From assembly GCA_031283145.1 (NCBI GenBank), contig JAITCJ010000154.1, forward strand, positions 1 to 10,787: 10,787 nucleotides of DNA. Direction: 5' to 3'. How positions within the stretch are numbered: the first letter of the stretch is position 1; every line of letters starts with the position of its first letter. Position numbers and translations under genes: made by a program. Under the pieces are notes generated by a model. It saw only the letters and a list, made by a program, of their open reading frames with translations, ran no database searches and was not told the origin of the DNA. The DNA comes from Holophagales bacterium. GTDB lineage: Bacteria; Acidobacteriota; Holophagae; Holophagales; Holophagaceae. Below, in pieces: positions 1 to 7,053 of this stretch.

Positions 1-282
1 ACCGGGCGGCAGACTACAACTTCCGCCGCTTGGCTGCAAACTCCTTATGGCGGGACTCTGATTGATACGCCCGGTATAAGGACGCTGTCTGTTCGCGGCT
101 TGAGCAGGGAACTGTTAGCTAAGGTTTTCCCTGAATTTCCTCCGGAGTGGATTGAAGACCCGATGGCTTTAGACCCCGATGATGAGGAACTGAATATTCC
201 GTATCCCGAACGCCTTTTGAGCCTCCAGCGCCTTTGGGACGAGATGGCCGCCAGGAATCCCAATCAGAATGTTTATAGGTGA
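1..282 (+). CDS. rsgA: RsgA-like small-ribosomal-subunit GTPase, C-terminal fragment
   Basis: The frame is open from the first base, so the N-terminus (OB fold and first GTPase motifs) lies outside the window; 93 residues remain. RsgA is a circularly permuted GTPase that acts late in 30S subunit maturation. The fragment starts in switch I with GRQTTTS (family form GxHTTT), followed by the G3 box in LIDTPGIRTLSV. After LAKVFPEF the family normally has a zinc-binding segment with three Cys and one His, then a helix. Here there is no Cys or His at all: an acidic stretch (PDDEE) leads straight into the terminal helix (ERLLSLQRLWDEM). The switch I His, proposed to be catalytic in E. coli RsgA, is Gln at base 10-12. 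The switch I and G3 motifs make the family assignment fairly safe; it could be a divergent paralogue rather than the main RsgA. The stop is 78 bases before glnA. Confidence 0.75.
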   Translation, partial: TGRQTTTSAAWLQTPYGGTLIDTPGIRTLSVRGLSRELLAKVFPEFPPEWIEDPMALDPDDEELNIPYPERLLSLQRLWDEMAARNPNQNVYR

Positions 283-294
283 TTTTCAGGACCG

Positions 295-323
295 TTGCCT
301 GTAGCCGCCGCTTGGGTTATCCT
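295..323 (+). promoter_or_regulatory. Candidate sigma-70-type promoter before glnA
   Basis: A -35-like TTGCCT (295-300) and a -10-like TATCCT (318-323) are separated by 17 bases, each matching four of six consensus positions. They lie between the rsgA stop and the glnA ribosome binding site. The match is modest, and read-through from rsgA is equally possible. Confidence 0.25.
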
Positions 324-360
324 CAATTACATCGCTAGTATCTGTGTAATGGAGGATGGA

Positions 361-1779
361 ATGTTCAAAACCATTGAAGAAGCGAAGCGTCATATTGATG
401 AAAATGGGTATCAGGTAGTTGATCTGAAGTTCAGCGATCTATGGGGGAAATGGCGCCATGTGACCATTCCCAAGGGTCAGTTTAACGAACACCTTTTCCG
501 CGACGGAGTGGGCTTTGACGGCTCTTCTGTGGGGCTGAAATCCGTCAAGTCGGGCGACATGGTACTTCTGCCCGATCTGAAAACAGCTTTTCACGATCCG
601 TTTTGCGAACACCCCACACTGAGTTTCATCTGTTCCGCGTATGAAGCGGATTCAAAAAAACCATTTGCCTGCGACCCAAGAAACATTGTAATTCGCGCCG
701 AAGAATACTTACGATCTTCAGGTATCGCGGATGAGAGCGTCTGGGGACCCGAATACGAATTCTATGTATTCAACCATGTGGAAGTTGAAAACAGCGTGAA
801 CACCGCCTCTTATCGGATTGACTGTCTGGAAGCCGATTGGAACGCTTCAATGGGGCCTCATGGCCATTACATTTCGCTTCACGGCGGATACCACGCTATT
901 CGTCCCAGAGACCAGTTCCATGACATGCGCACGGAAATGTGCCTGGAGCTTGAAGCCATTGGCGTTGAGGTCAAATACCACCACCACGAGGTTGGCGGAC
1001 CGGCTCAGTGCGAAATTGAGACGCCGCTGTTTGGTATTTTGGAGACGGGCGACAGTTGCCAGAAAGTTAAATATGTGACCAAGAACGTAGCGGTGCGACA
1101 TGGACAGAGCGTTACTTTCATGCCCAAGCCGCTGTTTGGTGAGGCCGGAAGCGGTATGCACTTTCACCAGATGCTCCGCAAGGCCGGCAAAAATCTTTTC
1201 TATTCCAAAGATGGCTATGGATTCATGAGTCAACTGGCCCTTTGGTACATCGGCGGCGTCCTCAAACATGGAGCGGCGCTGCTCGCCATTACGAACCCAA
1301 GCACCAACAGCTACAGACGCCTGATTCCTGGTTATGAGGCTCCCATCAACGCATTCTTCAGCCTAGGCAACCGCAGCGCCGCCATTCGCGTACCCAAGTA
1401 CGCGGATCAAGAAGATACGGCTCGCTTTGAATTCAGGCCGCCGGATGCCACATGTAATATATATCTGGCTCTGGCCGCCCAGCTCATGGCGGGTATAGAC
1501 GGCATACTAAACAAGATTGACCCGACCGCCGAAGGATTTGGGCCATTCGACGTGAACCTGTTTAGTTGGTCGGAAGAAGAGCGCAAAAAGATCAGAGCGC
1601 TGCCAACCAGTCTGGATCAGGCATGTGACGCGCTGGAACAGGACCACGATTTTCTGCTGGCCGGCGGCGTATTTGACAAGCTCCAGTTGGAAGACTGGCT
1701 TAAAGCCCTGCGCCAGCATCAAACTTCAGTGAATAACAGACCCCATCCGTTTGAAATATCGCTGTACTATGACGCTTGA
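361..1779 (+). CDS. glnA: Type I glutamine synthetase, likely not adenylylated
   Basis: This cytoplasmic enzyme makes glutamine from glutamate, ammonia and ATP. The start at 361 is chosen because GGAGG (351-355) sits five bases upstream and gives a 472-residue protein, normal for a type I enzyme; in-frame starts at 295 and 349 are less likely. An N-terminal beta-grasp domain includes FDGSS (52-56). Family motifs then follow in order: metal-ligand Glu131 and Glu133 in EYEFY, HHHEV with Glu210, Glu218, the GSGMHFH loop with His267, the NPSTNSYRRLIPGYEAP flap with Glu326, NRSAAIRVP, and FEFRPPD with Glu357 and Arg359. The catalytic set looks complete. Where enteric enzymes have the adenylylated Tyr397 in NLYDLP, this one has NLFSW with Phe401, so control by GlnE-type adenylylation is not expected. 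The C-terminus (HPFEISLYYDA) is typical. The stop is 64 bases before the first S46 gene. Confidence 0.96.
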   Translation: MFKTIEEAKRHIDENGYQVVDLKFSDLWGKWRHVTIPKGQFNEHLFRDGVGFDGSSVGLKSVKSGDMVLLPDLKTAFHDPFCEHPTLSFICSAYEADSKKPFACDPRNIVIRAEEYLRSSGIADESVWGPEYEFYVFNHVEVENSVNTASYRIDCLEADWNASMGPHGHYISLHGGYHAIRPRDQFHDMRTEMCLELEAIGVEVKYHHHEVGGPAQCEIETPLFGILETGDSCQKVKYVTKNVAVRHGQSVTFMPKPLFGEAGSGMHFHQMLRKAGKNLFYSKDGYGFMSQLALWYIGGVLKHGAALLAITNPSTNSYRRLIPGYEAPINAFFSLGNRSAAIRVPKYADQEDTARFEFRPPDATCNIYLALAAQLMAGIDGILNKIDPTAEGFGPFDVNLFSWSEEERKKIRALPTSLDQACDALEQDHDFLLAGGVFDKLQLEDWLKALRQHQTSVNNRPHPFEISLYYDA

Positions 1780-1843
1780 TACGGCGGTTTCATAGATGGA
1801 CTCTGCTGTAAAATAAAATATTGAAACCCATGAGGAGGAAAAC

Positions 1844-3919
1844 ATGGCTTTGACTTTGCGCTCGGCGCTTTCCGCTGTCTGTTTGGCTCTTTTGTCAGGA
1901 GCGCTGACTGCTGACGAGGGGATGTGGACTTTCGACAATTTGCCGCTTAAAAAAATGCTGGCTAAGTATGGCTTTGCGCCGGACAAGCAATGGCTGGAAC
2001 TCGCCCAACTGTCCGCGGTGAATTTTGGCGGCGGCAGCGCTTCTTTCATAAGCAGCAATGGATTGTGTATTACCAATCACCATGTCGGGCGCGGCTCGCT
2101 CCAGCGCTTGTCAACCAGAGAAAACGACTACATCAAAAATGGCTTTATCGCCCGCTCGCTTGATGAAGAGCTGAAAGTCCCCGGTATGACAATACGCACT
2201 GTGATGCAAATGGAAAATGTGACGGATATTGTTAATGCCGCCATAAAGCCGAACATGTCGGCAAAAGCCGCGGCTGACGCAAGGCAAAAGGCATTTGCCG
2301 ATATTGCCGGCGAACTCGGCAAAAAAACAGGGCTGGAGCCTCGCCAAGTCTCGCTCTACCGAGGCGGCGAGTATTGGGTGTATCTGAATAAATTACATAG
2401 TGATGTGCGCCTGGTTGCGGCGCCTGAGACACAAGTCGGCTCTTTTGGCGGCGATCCTGATAATTTTACCTATCCGCGCCATGACCTGGATTTTTGTATA
2501 TTCCGCGTGTATGAAGACGACAAGCCATACAGACCGTCACATTTTTTGAAAATGCCCACAACGCCTTTGAAAGCCGGAGACCTGACCTTTGTCATTGGCA
2601 ACCCTGGCCGGACAGAGCGCCAGTTGACTTACGCGCAAATGTGTTACAACCGCGATTACACGGCTCCGGCCACTATTGCCAGCCTTAAAGCCCGCAGGGA
2701 GAGTATTCTTGCCGAAGCGGCGGCCAGCGCGTCTGAAGACGACCGTAGGCGTATCATGGCTTCTATATTCGGCGTTGAGAATAGCCTGAAAGCCAATCAA
2801 GGCTACTACAGGGGTCTGATTGACACTGCCGCCATGGCTAAGATCAAAGCGGCGGAAGATGAACTCAAGGCAAAGATAAACGCCGACGCGAAGTTAAAAG
2901 CAGAGGCCGGCGATAGTTTTGCCAGGATAGACGAATCGGTGAAAATGCTGATCTCCGTATTTAAAGATCAACAAGTGGTCGCAGGATTCAACGGGGACTT
3001 GGCCAGCCGCCTCGCCGCCATTGTCGGGTTGATAACAGATCCCCCTCAGACTTCAGACAACCCCCGCCTCGCGGCTCAGCAAAATCAGGCAAGGGAACGC
3101 GCCATTGGGGAATTTGCCTTTGACAGGGAAAGAGAAACCGTTGCTCTTGCGGCGGCTCTTGAACGCGCCAGGGCGGAGTTGGGCGCAAAACACCAATTTG
3201 TCGTGTCAGTTCTTGGGAGTAAATTATCTAGGGAAGTCGCCGAAACTGCCGTTGGCGGGACAAGTTTAGATCGGGCTGAGGCTCGCAAAGCCCTGCTTGA
3301 TGGCGGCAAAAAAACACTGGACGCCTCAAAAGACCCCTTGCTGGCAATTATCCTAAAGGTCAGAGATATACAGACGCGCGTTAATAAAACGCAAAGCGAT
3401 GCTCGCGCTATTGTTGACGAACACGCGCCCCGTATCGCCAAAGCCCGCTTTGCCGTCTATGGCAAAGAAATGTATCCTGACGCTACCGGGACGCTTCGGC
3501 TTACCTATGGCGCGGTCGAAAGCTACGACGCCAATGGCACCAAGATTCAGCCGTTTACTACTTTCTATGGACTGTACGACAGGCATATAGGATGGGGCGG
3601 CAATGCCGCCAACGCGGAAAACGGCGCGTGGACATTGCCTGAAAAGTGGCTGACCTTAAAGGACAAATTGAATTTGGAGACGCCGCTCAATTTTGTTCAC
3701 ACGGTGGACACCATCGGCGGCAACAGCGGCAGCCCGGTAATGAATACCAGGGGCGAAATCGTGGGTCTGTTGTTTGACGGCAACTTTGAGGGTCTGCCGA
3801 GCAATTATTTCTATGATGAAAAGCTGAACCGTTCTGTCAGCGTGGACATAAGAGCCGTCTTAGAAGCGCTCAATAACGCGTACGACGCCGGTTTCCTGGT
3901 TGAGCAGATGGGACGTTAA
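1844..3919 (+). CDS. Secreted S46-family dipeptidyl-peptidase (first of a tandem pair)
   Basis: S46 enzymes are exported serine exopeptidases that remove dipeptides from peptide N-termini. The ATG at 1844 has a strong GAGGAGG (1832-1838) five bases upstream. A signal peptide (about residues 1-23, ending ALTA) leads into the family start DEGMW (24-28). The chymotrypsin-like half gives TNHH with probable catalytic His80, and DNFTYPRHDLDF with probable catalytic Asp216. A long, helix-rich insertion, the S46-specific helical domain, covers roughly residues 265-540. GGNSGSP supplies the nucleophile Ser628. The loop FDGN places Gly646 where DPP7 has Gly and DPP11 has Arg, which suggests a hydrophobic rather than acidic P1 preference. 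The 691 residues are close to the usual 700-720. Val follows the catalytic His, where Bacteroidetes enzymes have Cys. The next gene is a paralogue 39 bases downstream, so co-transcription is likely. Catalytic assignments are by motif analogy. Confidence 0.93.
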   Translation: MALTLRSALSAVCLALLSGALTADEGMWTFDNLPLKKMLAKYGFAPDKQWLELAQLSAVNFGGGSASFISSNGLCITNHHVGRGSLQRLSTRENDYIKNGFIARSLDEELKVPGMTIRTVMQMENVTDIVNAAIKPNMSAKAAADARQKAFADIAGELGKKTGLEPRQVSLYRGGEYWVYLNKLHSDVRLVAAPETQVGSFGGDPDNFTYPRHDLDFCIFRVYEDDKPYRPSHFLKMPTTPLKAGDLTFVIGNPGRTERQLTYAQMCYNRDYTAPATIASLKARRESILAEAAASASEDDRRRIMASIFGVENSLKANQGYYRGLIDTAAMAKIKAAEDELKAKINADAKLKAEAGDSFARIDESVKMLISVFKDQQVVAGFNGDLASRLAAIVGLITDPPQTSDNPRLAAQQNQARERAIGEFAFDRERETVALAAALERARAELGAKHQFVVSVLGSKLSREVAETAVGGTSLDRAEARKALLDGGKKTLDASKDPLLAIILKVRDIQTRVNKTQSDARAIVDEHAPRIAKARFAVYGKEMYPDATGTLRLTYGAVESYDANGTKIQPFTTFYGLYDRHIGWGGNAANAENGAWTLPEKWLTLKDKLNLETPLNFVHTVDTIGGNSGSPVMNTRGEIVGLLFDGNFEGLPSNYFYDEKLNRSVSVDIRAVLEALNNAYDAGFLVEQMGR

Positions 3920-3924
3920 CTGAC

Positions 3925-3941
3925 AATAACTTATAGTTATT
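3925..3941 (+). repeat. Small AT-rich hairpin between the two S46 genes
   Basis: AATAAC and GTTATT form a perfect 6-bp stem around a 5-base loop, just after the first S46 stop and just before the second gene's AGGAG ribosome binding site (3949-3953). No T-tract follows, so it is not a convincing terminator. It could slow or process the message between cistrons, or be chance. Confidence 0.3.
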
Positions 3942-3958
3942 CATTTTCAGGAGAACAC

Positions 3959-6022
3959 ATGCGTTTAGCACTCACCGCGCTTTTACTGGCCGCCATCGCG
4001 GCGCCGATACTCCGCTCCGACGAGGGGATGTGGACTTTAGACAACATGCCTGTCAAGAAATTGATGGAAAAATATGGATGGGCGCCGGATAGCGCTTGGC
4101 TGGACCATGTTCGCATGTCTTCCCTGCGCTTTCCGGGCGGGTCAGGTTCCTTTGTCAGTAAAGACGGCCTGGTTTTGACAAACCACCACGTAGGACATGA
4201 CTCGATTCAGTCTGTGAGCAAAGACGCCGACTATGTGAGAGATGGTTTTGTGGCGACGTCACGCGACCGTGAAATAAAGGTTCCCGGTCTTAAGCTCATG
4301 ATGCTCAAAGAGACCGTCAATATTACCGCTGAAGTCGAAAAGGCCGTTCCGGCGGCCGCGGATGAAAAAGCGGCCACAAAGGCGCGTATCGCGGCCGTAA
4401 ATAATGCCGTTAAAGCCCATACAGCGAAGACGGGGCTTATGTGCGAGCCTGTAAACCTGTATCAGGGCGGCGAATACTGGATTTACGCGTACAAAGCCTT
4501 TGAGGACGTGCGCTTGGTCGCCTGCCCGGAATACCAGGTCGCGGCCTTTGGCAAAGAGGACGACAACTTTACATGGCCCCGCCATGACCTGGATTTCAGC
4601 CTTTTCCGTATCTATGAAAACAACAAGCCCTATCAGCCTGAACACCACCTGACATGGAGTACCACGGGTACTAAAATCGGCAGCCTGACTTTCACGTCAG
4701 GTCATCCTGGCTCAACTTCCCGCCTGAATACCATTGCCCAGATGAACTACGATCGGGATGTTCGATATCCTCCCATACTAAAGCTGCTTGAAGCCAGGGC
4801 GATCCAGTTGAGGGAAGTAGCCCGTAAGAGCAAAGAGGGCGAGCGTGAGGTTTCGGCTCAGTTAATGAGCGTTGAAAACAGCCTTAAAGCAATCACGGGC
4901 TACCACAAGGGTCTGCTGGACAAGGACGCGATGGCCGGAGTCCAAAAGGCGGAGAACGAGTTGAAGGCAAAAGTCATGGCCGATCCAAAGCTGAAAGCTA
5001 TGGCCGGCGACAGTTGGGATAAGATCGAAAAGGCCATTGCCAATCGTGAACTGCTGACAAAGGACAGCCAATATACAAATCTTGCCAGCGCCCCCACGCT
5101 GTTTTTGGCTTTGAATTACATTCGTTCACTGAATGAGGCGGCCAGACCGGCGGACGACAGACTGATGGGATATCAGACTGACAGCGAACTGGCAAAAATC
5201 AAAGAAAACTTCATTGACGGCCCCAAAGAAGACACGGCAAAAGAAATCGCCGCGTTCACAGCCGCGCTGACTGCCGCTCGAAGCGGTCTTGGCGACTCCC
5301 ATACCTTTGTAAAGACTATTCTCAACGGCAAAACTCCGGCTGATGCCGCCAAATTTTTAATAGAAACAACTAAGCTGAGAGATAAATCGTTACGCAATTC
5401 ATTGGTAAAAGGCGGATTAAAGACCATCGCCAAGTCTAAAGACCCGATGGTTGAAGTCGCCTACAGATTAGAACCCTACATGACAAACTTTCGCAGGCAG
5501 AACGATGACTATGGCTCAATCATCGCGGATAACGCCGCCAGAATAGCAAAGGCGAGATTTGACGTCTATGGGCACGATGTTTATCCGGACGCGACATTCA
5601 CACTTCGTTTATCCTACGGCGACGTGGAGACGTATCCTATGGAAGGGACTCTGGCCCAGCCATACACTACATTTGCCGGCCTCTATGACCGCGCCGATTC
5701 CTGGGGGCCGGAAGCCCGATGGGGCTCCTGGAGCCTCCCGCAGCGCTGGATAGAAAAGCGGTCCCGCCTGAATCTCAGCACACCTTATAACTTGATCACC
5801 AATAACGACATAACCGGCGGTAACAGCGGCAGCCCCATCATAGACCAAAAAGGCGAACTGGTCGGTCTGGCCTTTGACGGCAATATACACAGCCTAGCGG
5901 GCACATACTATTTCGACGCTAAAATAAACCGCACCATCGGCGTTGATTCGCGCGGCATTCTCGAAGCCCTAGAAAAGGTCATGGAAGCCGGACACCTGGT
6001 TAATGAAATATTGGGGAAGTGA
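3959..6022 (+). CDS. Secreted S46-family dipeptidyl-peptidase (second of a tandem pair)
   Basis: This is a paralogue of the preceding gene and aligns with it along its length with few gaps (687 versus 691 residues). AGGAG (3949-3953) lies five bases before the ATG. The hydrophobic N-terminus (about residues 1-20) acts as a signal peptide; the bases around the cut (ILRS then DEGMW) are less ideal than an AxA site. The same ordered motifs appear: GSGSFVS, TNHH with probable catalytic His77, DDNFTWPRHDLDF with probable Asp212, a helical insertion at roughly 260-535, and TGGNSGSP with nucleophile Ser623. The P1-determining loop again reads FDGN (Gly641), as in DPP7-type enzymes, but the following residues differ (IHSLAG versus FEGLPS), so substrate range may have diverged. 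It is the last gene before the hairpin at 6033, so it probably ends the transcript. The family call is firm; the exact specificity is inference. Confidence 0.93.
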   Translation: MRLALTALLLAAIAAPILRSDEGMWTLDNMPVKKLMEKYGWAPDSAWLDHVRMSSLRFPGGSGSFVSKDGLVLTNHHVGHDSIQSVSKDADYVRDGFVATSRDREIKVPGLKLMMLKETVNITAEVEKAVPAAADEKAATKARIAAVNNAVKAHTAKTGLMCEPVNLYQGGEYWIYAYKAFEDVRLVACPEYQVAAFGKEDDNFTWPRHDLDFSLFRIYENNKPYQPEHHLTWSTTGTKIGSLTFTSGHPGSTSRLNTIAQMNYDRDVRYPPILKLLEARAIQLREVARKSKEGEREVSAQLMSVENSLKAITGYHKGLLDKDAMAGVQKAENELKAKVMADPKLKAMAGDSWDKIEKAIANRELLTKDSQYTNLASAPTLFLALNYIRSLNEAARPADDRLMGYQTDSELAKIKENFIDGPKEDTAKEIAAFTAALTAARSGLGDSHTFVKTILNGKTPADAAKFLIETTKLRDKSLRNSLVKGGLKTIAKSKDPMVEVAYRLEPYMTNFRRQNDDYGSIIADNAARIAKARFDVYGHDVYPDATFTLRLSYGDVETYPMEGTLAQPYTTFAGLYDRADSWGPEARWGSWSLPQRWIEKRSRLNLSTPYNLITNNDITGGNSGSPIIDQKGELVGLAFDGNIHSLAGTYYFDAKINRTIGVDSRGILEALEKVMEAGHLVNEILGK

Positions 6023-6032
6023 TTTATATAGT

Positions 6033-6078
6033 CAATAAACCTGAAAAACAGCTTGTGCTATGTTTTTCAGGTTTATTG
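6033..6078 (+). terminator. 18-bp perfect hairpin ending the S46 operon
   Basis: The arms 6033-6050 and 6061-6078 are perfect reverse complements around a 10-base loop, starting 11 bases after the second S46 stop. The inner stem has AAAAACA on the left and TGTTTTT on the right. The core AGC-TTGT-GCT followed by ATGTTTTT can therefore act as a terminator on + and, by symmetry, on the other strand. There is no T-run after the full stem, so the exact mode is unclear. Confidence 0.7.
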
Positions 6079-6095
6079 AGAGCGCTTTCCTGGAA

Positions 6096-6305
6096 GATAT
6101 AGCTATTCAACTTGAAAGAAGTCTATATTGCGCGAAATGTTGAACTACTATATCAGACCTTTGGACGTTAAGCACGAAAGCTATCGTAATCAGTGTTAAT
6201 ATCAACATCAATTACGAAAGCTATCGTATTTAGCGTAAGTCAATGACGCACGGGTACGATTCCATCTGATAGTGGCTTAACTACGAAAAGTTGAACTGCT
6301 ATACC
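6096..6305. mobile_element. 210-bp foldback (MITE-like) element, no coding capacity
   Basis: The left end GATATAGCTATTCAACTT (6096-6113) and the reverse complement of the right end (6288-6305) match at 15 of 18 bases. A second pair of inverted arms (6166-6190 and 6211-6235) matches at 20 of 25 and shares exactly the same centre (about 6200.5), so the element can fold on itself. Both inner arms contain the near-palindrome ACGAAAGCTATCGTA. A third copy of the terminal sequence, in the right-end orientation, lies at 6137-6154. TATA at both tips would fit TA-targeting (IS630/Tc1-mariner-type) elements, but the transposase source is not in the window and that class is a guess. No ORF is present inside. 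Confidence 0.6.
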
Positions 6306-6341
6306 ATGCGTTTTTCGTCTGCGCCTGTCGTTCCGCTTTTA

Positions 6342-6389
6342 ATACCAACTTGCAATCAAACGTAATGCCGTTTGATTGCAAGTTGGTAT
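6342..6389. repeat. Perfect 21-bp-arm palindrome
   Basis: Arms 6342-6362 and 6369-6389 are perfectly complementary around the loop TAATGC. The sequence on either side is loosely repeated (6320-6340 and 6396-6420 share GCGCCT...TTCCG.TTTT). No gene ends nearby on either strand and no T-tract follows, so a terminator is unlikely. A dispersed intergenic palindrome or a minimal MITE fits better. Confidence 0.65.
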
Positions 6390-6450
6390 AAGTCCGCGCC
6401 TATGACTTCATTCCGTTTTTCAGTTTCTTGGTTGCGTAGTGGTTGCAAAT

Positions 6451-6478
6451 TAAAAACAGCCGCCAAGTGACGGCGGCT
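6451..6478 (-). terminator. Rho-independent terminator of the tRNA-Lys gene
   Basis: Read on the minus strand, AGCCGCC (from 6478) pairs with GGCGGCT (to 6458) across a 7-base loop. GTTTTTA follows at once. It lies 18 bases beyond the CCA end of the tRNA, which is the usual arrangement for a monocistronic tRNA. Confidence 0.8.
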
Positions 6479-6496
6479 TTAAACGCTTGCTTTTAC

Positions 6497-6573
6497 TGGT
6501 GGTCCCTTCCGGGCTCGAACCGGAGACCCGCTGATTAAGAGTCAGCTGCTCTAACCAACTGAGCTAAGGGACC
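6497..6573 (-). tRNA. tRNA-Lys (anticodon CUU)
   Basis: The minus strand folds into a full cloverleaf: acceptor GGTCCCT/AGGGACC, D stem GCTC/GAGC with the AGTTGG loop, anticodon stem GCTGA/TCAGC, loop CTCTTAA with anticodon CTT (bases 6539-6537), and T stem TCCGG/CCGGA with loop TTCGAGC. Discriminator A and an encoded CCA follow. The CUU anticodon reads AAG lysine codons. All stems pair without mismatches, so the gene looks functional. It stands alone with its own promoter and terminator. Confidence 0.97.
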
Positions 6574-6580
6574 GTCAATA

Positions 6581-6608
6581 AGTGTATCCGTTTCCGCCAC
6601 AGAATCAA
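6581..6608 (-). promoter_or_regulatory. Promoter of tRNA-Lys
   Basis: On the minus strand TTGATT (6608-6603) and TACACT (6586-6581) are separated by 16 bases. The -10 box ends seven bases before the tRNA 5' end, a normal distance for a tRNA promoter with a very short leader. Confidence 0.5.
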
Positions 6609-6857
6609 GGGGTAAAGTGAAAGGAATGTTGACAGCGGCGTTGGATTGGATTACGTTTGATCCGGTTTTGGGACGCTTGCGATGCTGTATCCGCTGGCAG
6701 GTGTGCTTTGATCATCGCCGAGAAAGCGTTGAAAGCGAAAAATGCTGTGGCGGCGAAATCAACTGTGACAAGTAATCGCGCAAAGTCTGTCATGCCGCCG
6801 TTCAGCGCTGCGCTCAAAAATGTGATATGGTGTTAATTTGTAAGGTGTAGAGGAAAC

Positions 6858-7019
6858 ATGATTTTCTGGGGTTTATTCATTCTGTTGCTCCCTGTGCTGC
6901 TTGTAATTTTGTTGCTTTGCTTTGTGCGCGATCTTTTAAGTGAAGTCGGCCGCTTTGTTGAAATTATCCTGATTTGTCGGGCGCATAAGAAGCTGAAGGC
7001 GACACAGAATACAGACTGA
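6858..7019 (+). CDS. Small single-pass membrane protein (53 residues), function unknown
   Basis: I do not recognise this gene. AGAGGA (6849-6854) precedes the ATG at a workable distance. The product begins MIFWGLFILLLPVLL and is almost wholly hydrophobic over residues 3-23, a clear membrane segment. A second, amphipathic helix-like part (about 24-41, DLLSEVGRFVEIILIC) and a basic tail (RAHKKLKA) follow; by the positive-inside tendency the C-terminus would be cytoplasmic. Such small hydrophobic proteins include regulators of membrane complexes and type I toxins; nothing here decides between them, and no antisense RNA promoter is evident. It is isolated from other genes. Composition and the ribosome binding site favour a real gene, but short ORFs of this size can arise by chance. 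Confidence 0.5.
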   Translation: MIFWGLFILLLPVLLVILLLCFVRDLLSEVGRFVEIILICRAHKKLKATQNTD

Positions 7020-7053
7020 ACAACCTTTGCACTAAATACTATGTTGCGCTGGT

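Noticed and set aside
295..360. N-terminal extension of glutamine synthetase from a TTG start
   Set aside because: The extension is unlike the family N-terminus, has no ribosome binding site, and the ATG at 361 has a good one and gives the normal length.
847..1269. Long minus-strand ORFs inside glnA, the S46 genes and the M28 gene
   Set aside because: They are antisense shadows of strongly supported + strand genes, without family motifs.
6096..6305. Repeat-spacer pattern resembling a CRISPR array
   Set aside because: Only two copies of the 15-base unit occur, and they belong to co-centred inverted arms; there are no regular spacers and no cas genes.
6626..6775. 49-codon + strand ORF with six cysteines (including two CC pairs)
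   Set aside because: The only Shine-Dalgarno-like bases are either too close (AAGGA directly before ATG) or too far (AAGGGG at 6607-6612). It overlaps an equally plausible minus-strand frame and resembles no known family.
6605..6817. 70-residue minus-strand ORF
   Set aside because: No recognisable family and no clear ribosome binding site; it lies upstream of the tRNA and overlaps its promoter. Probably chance.
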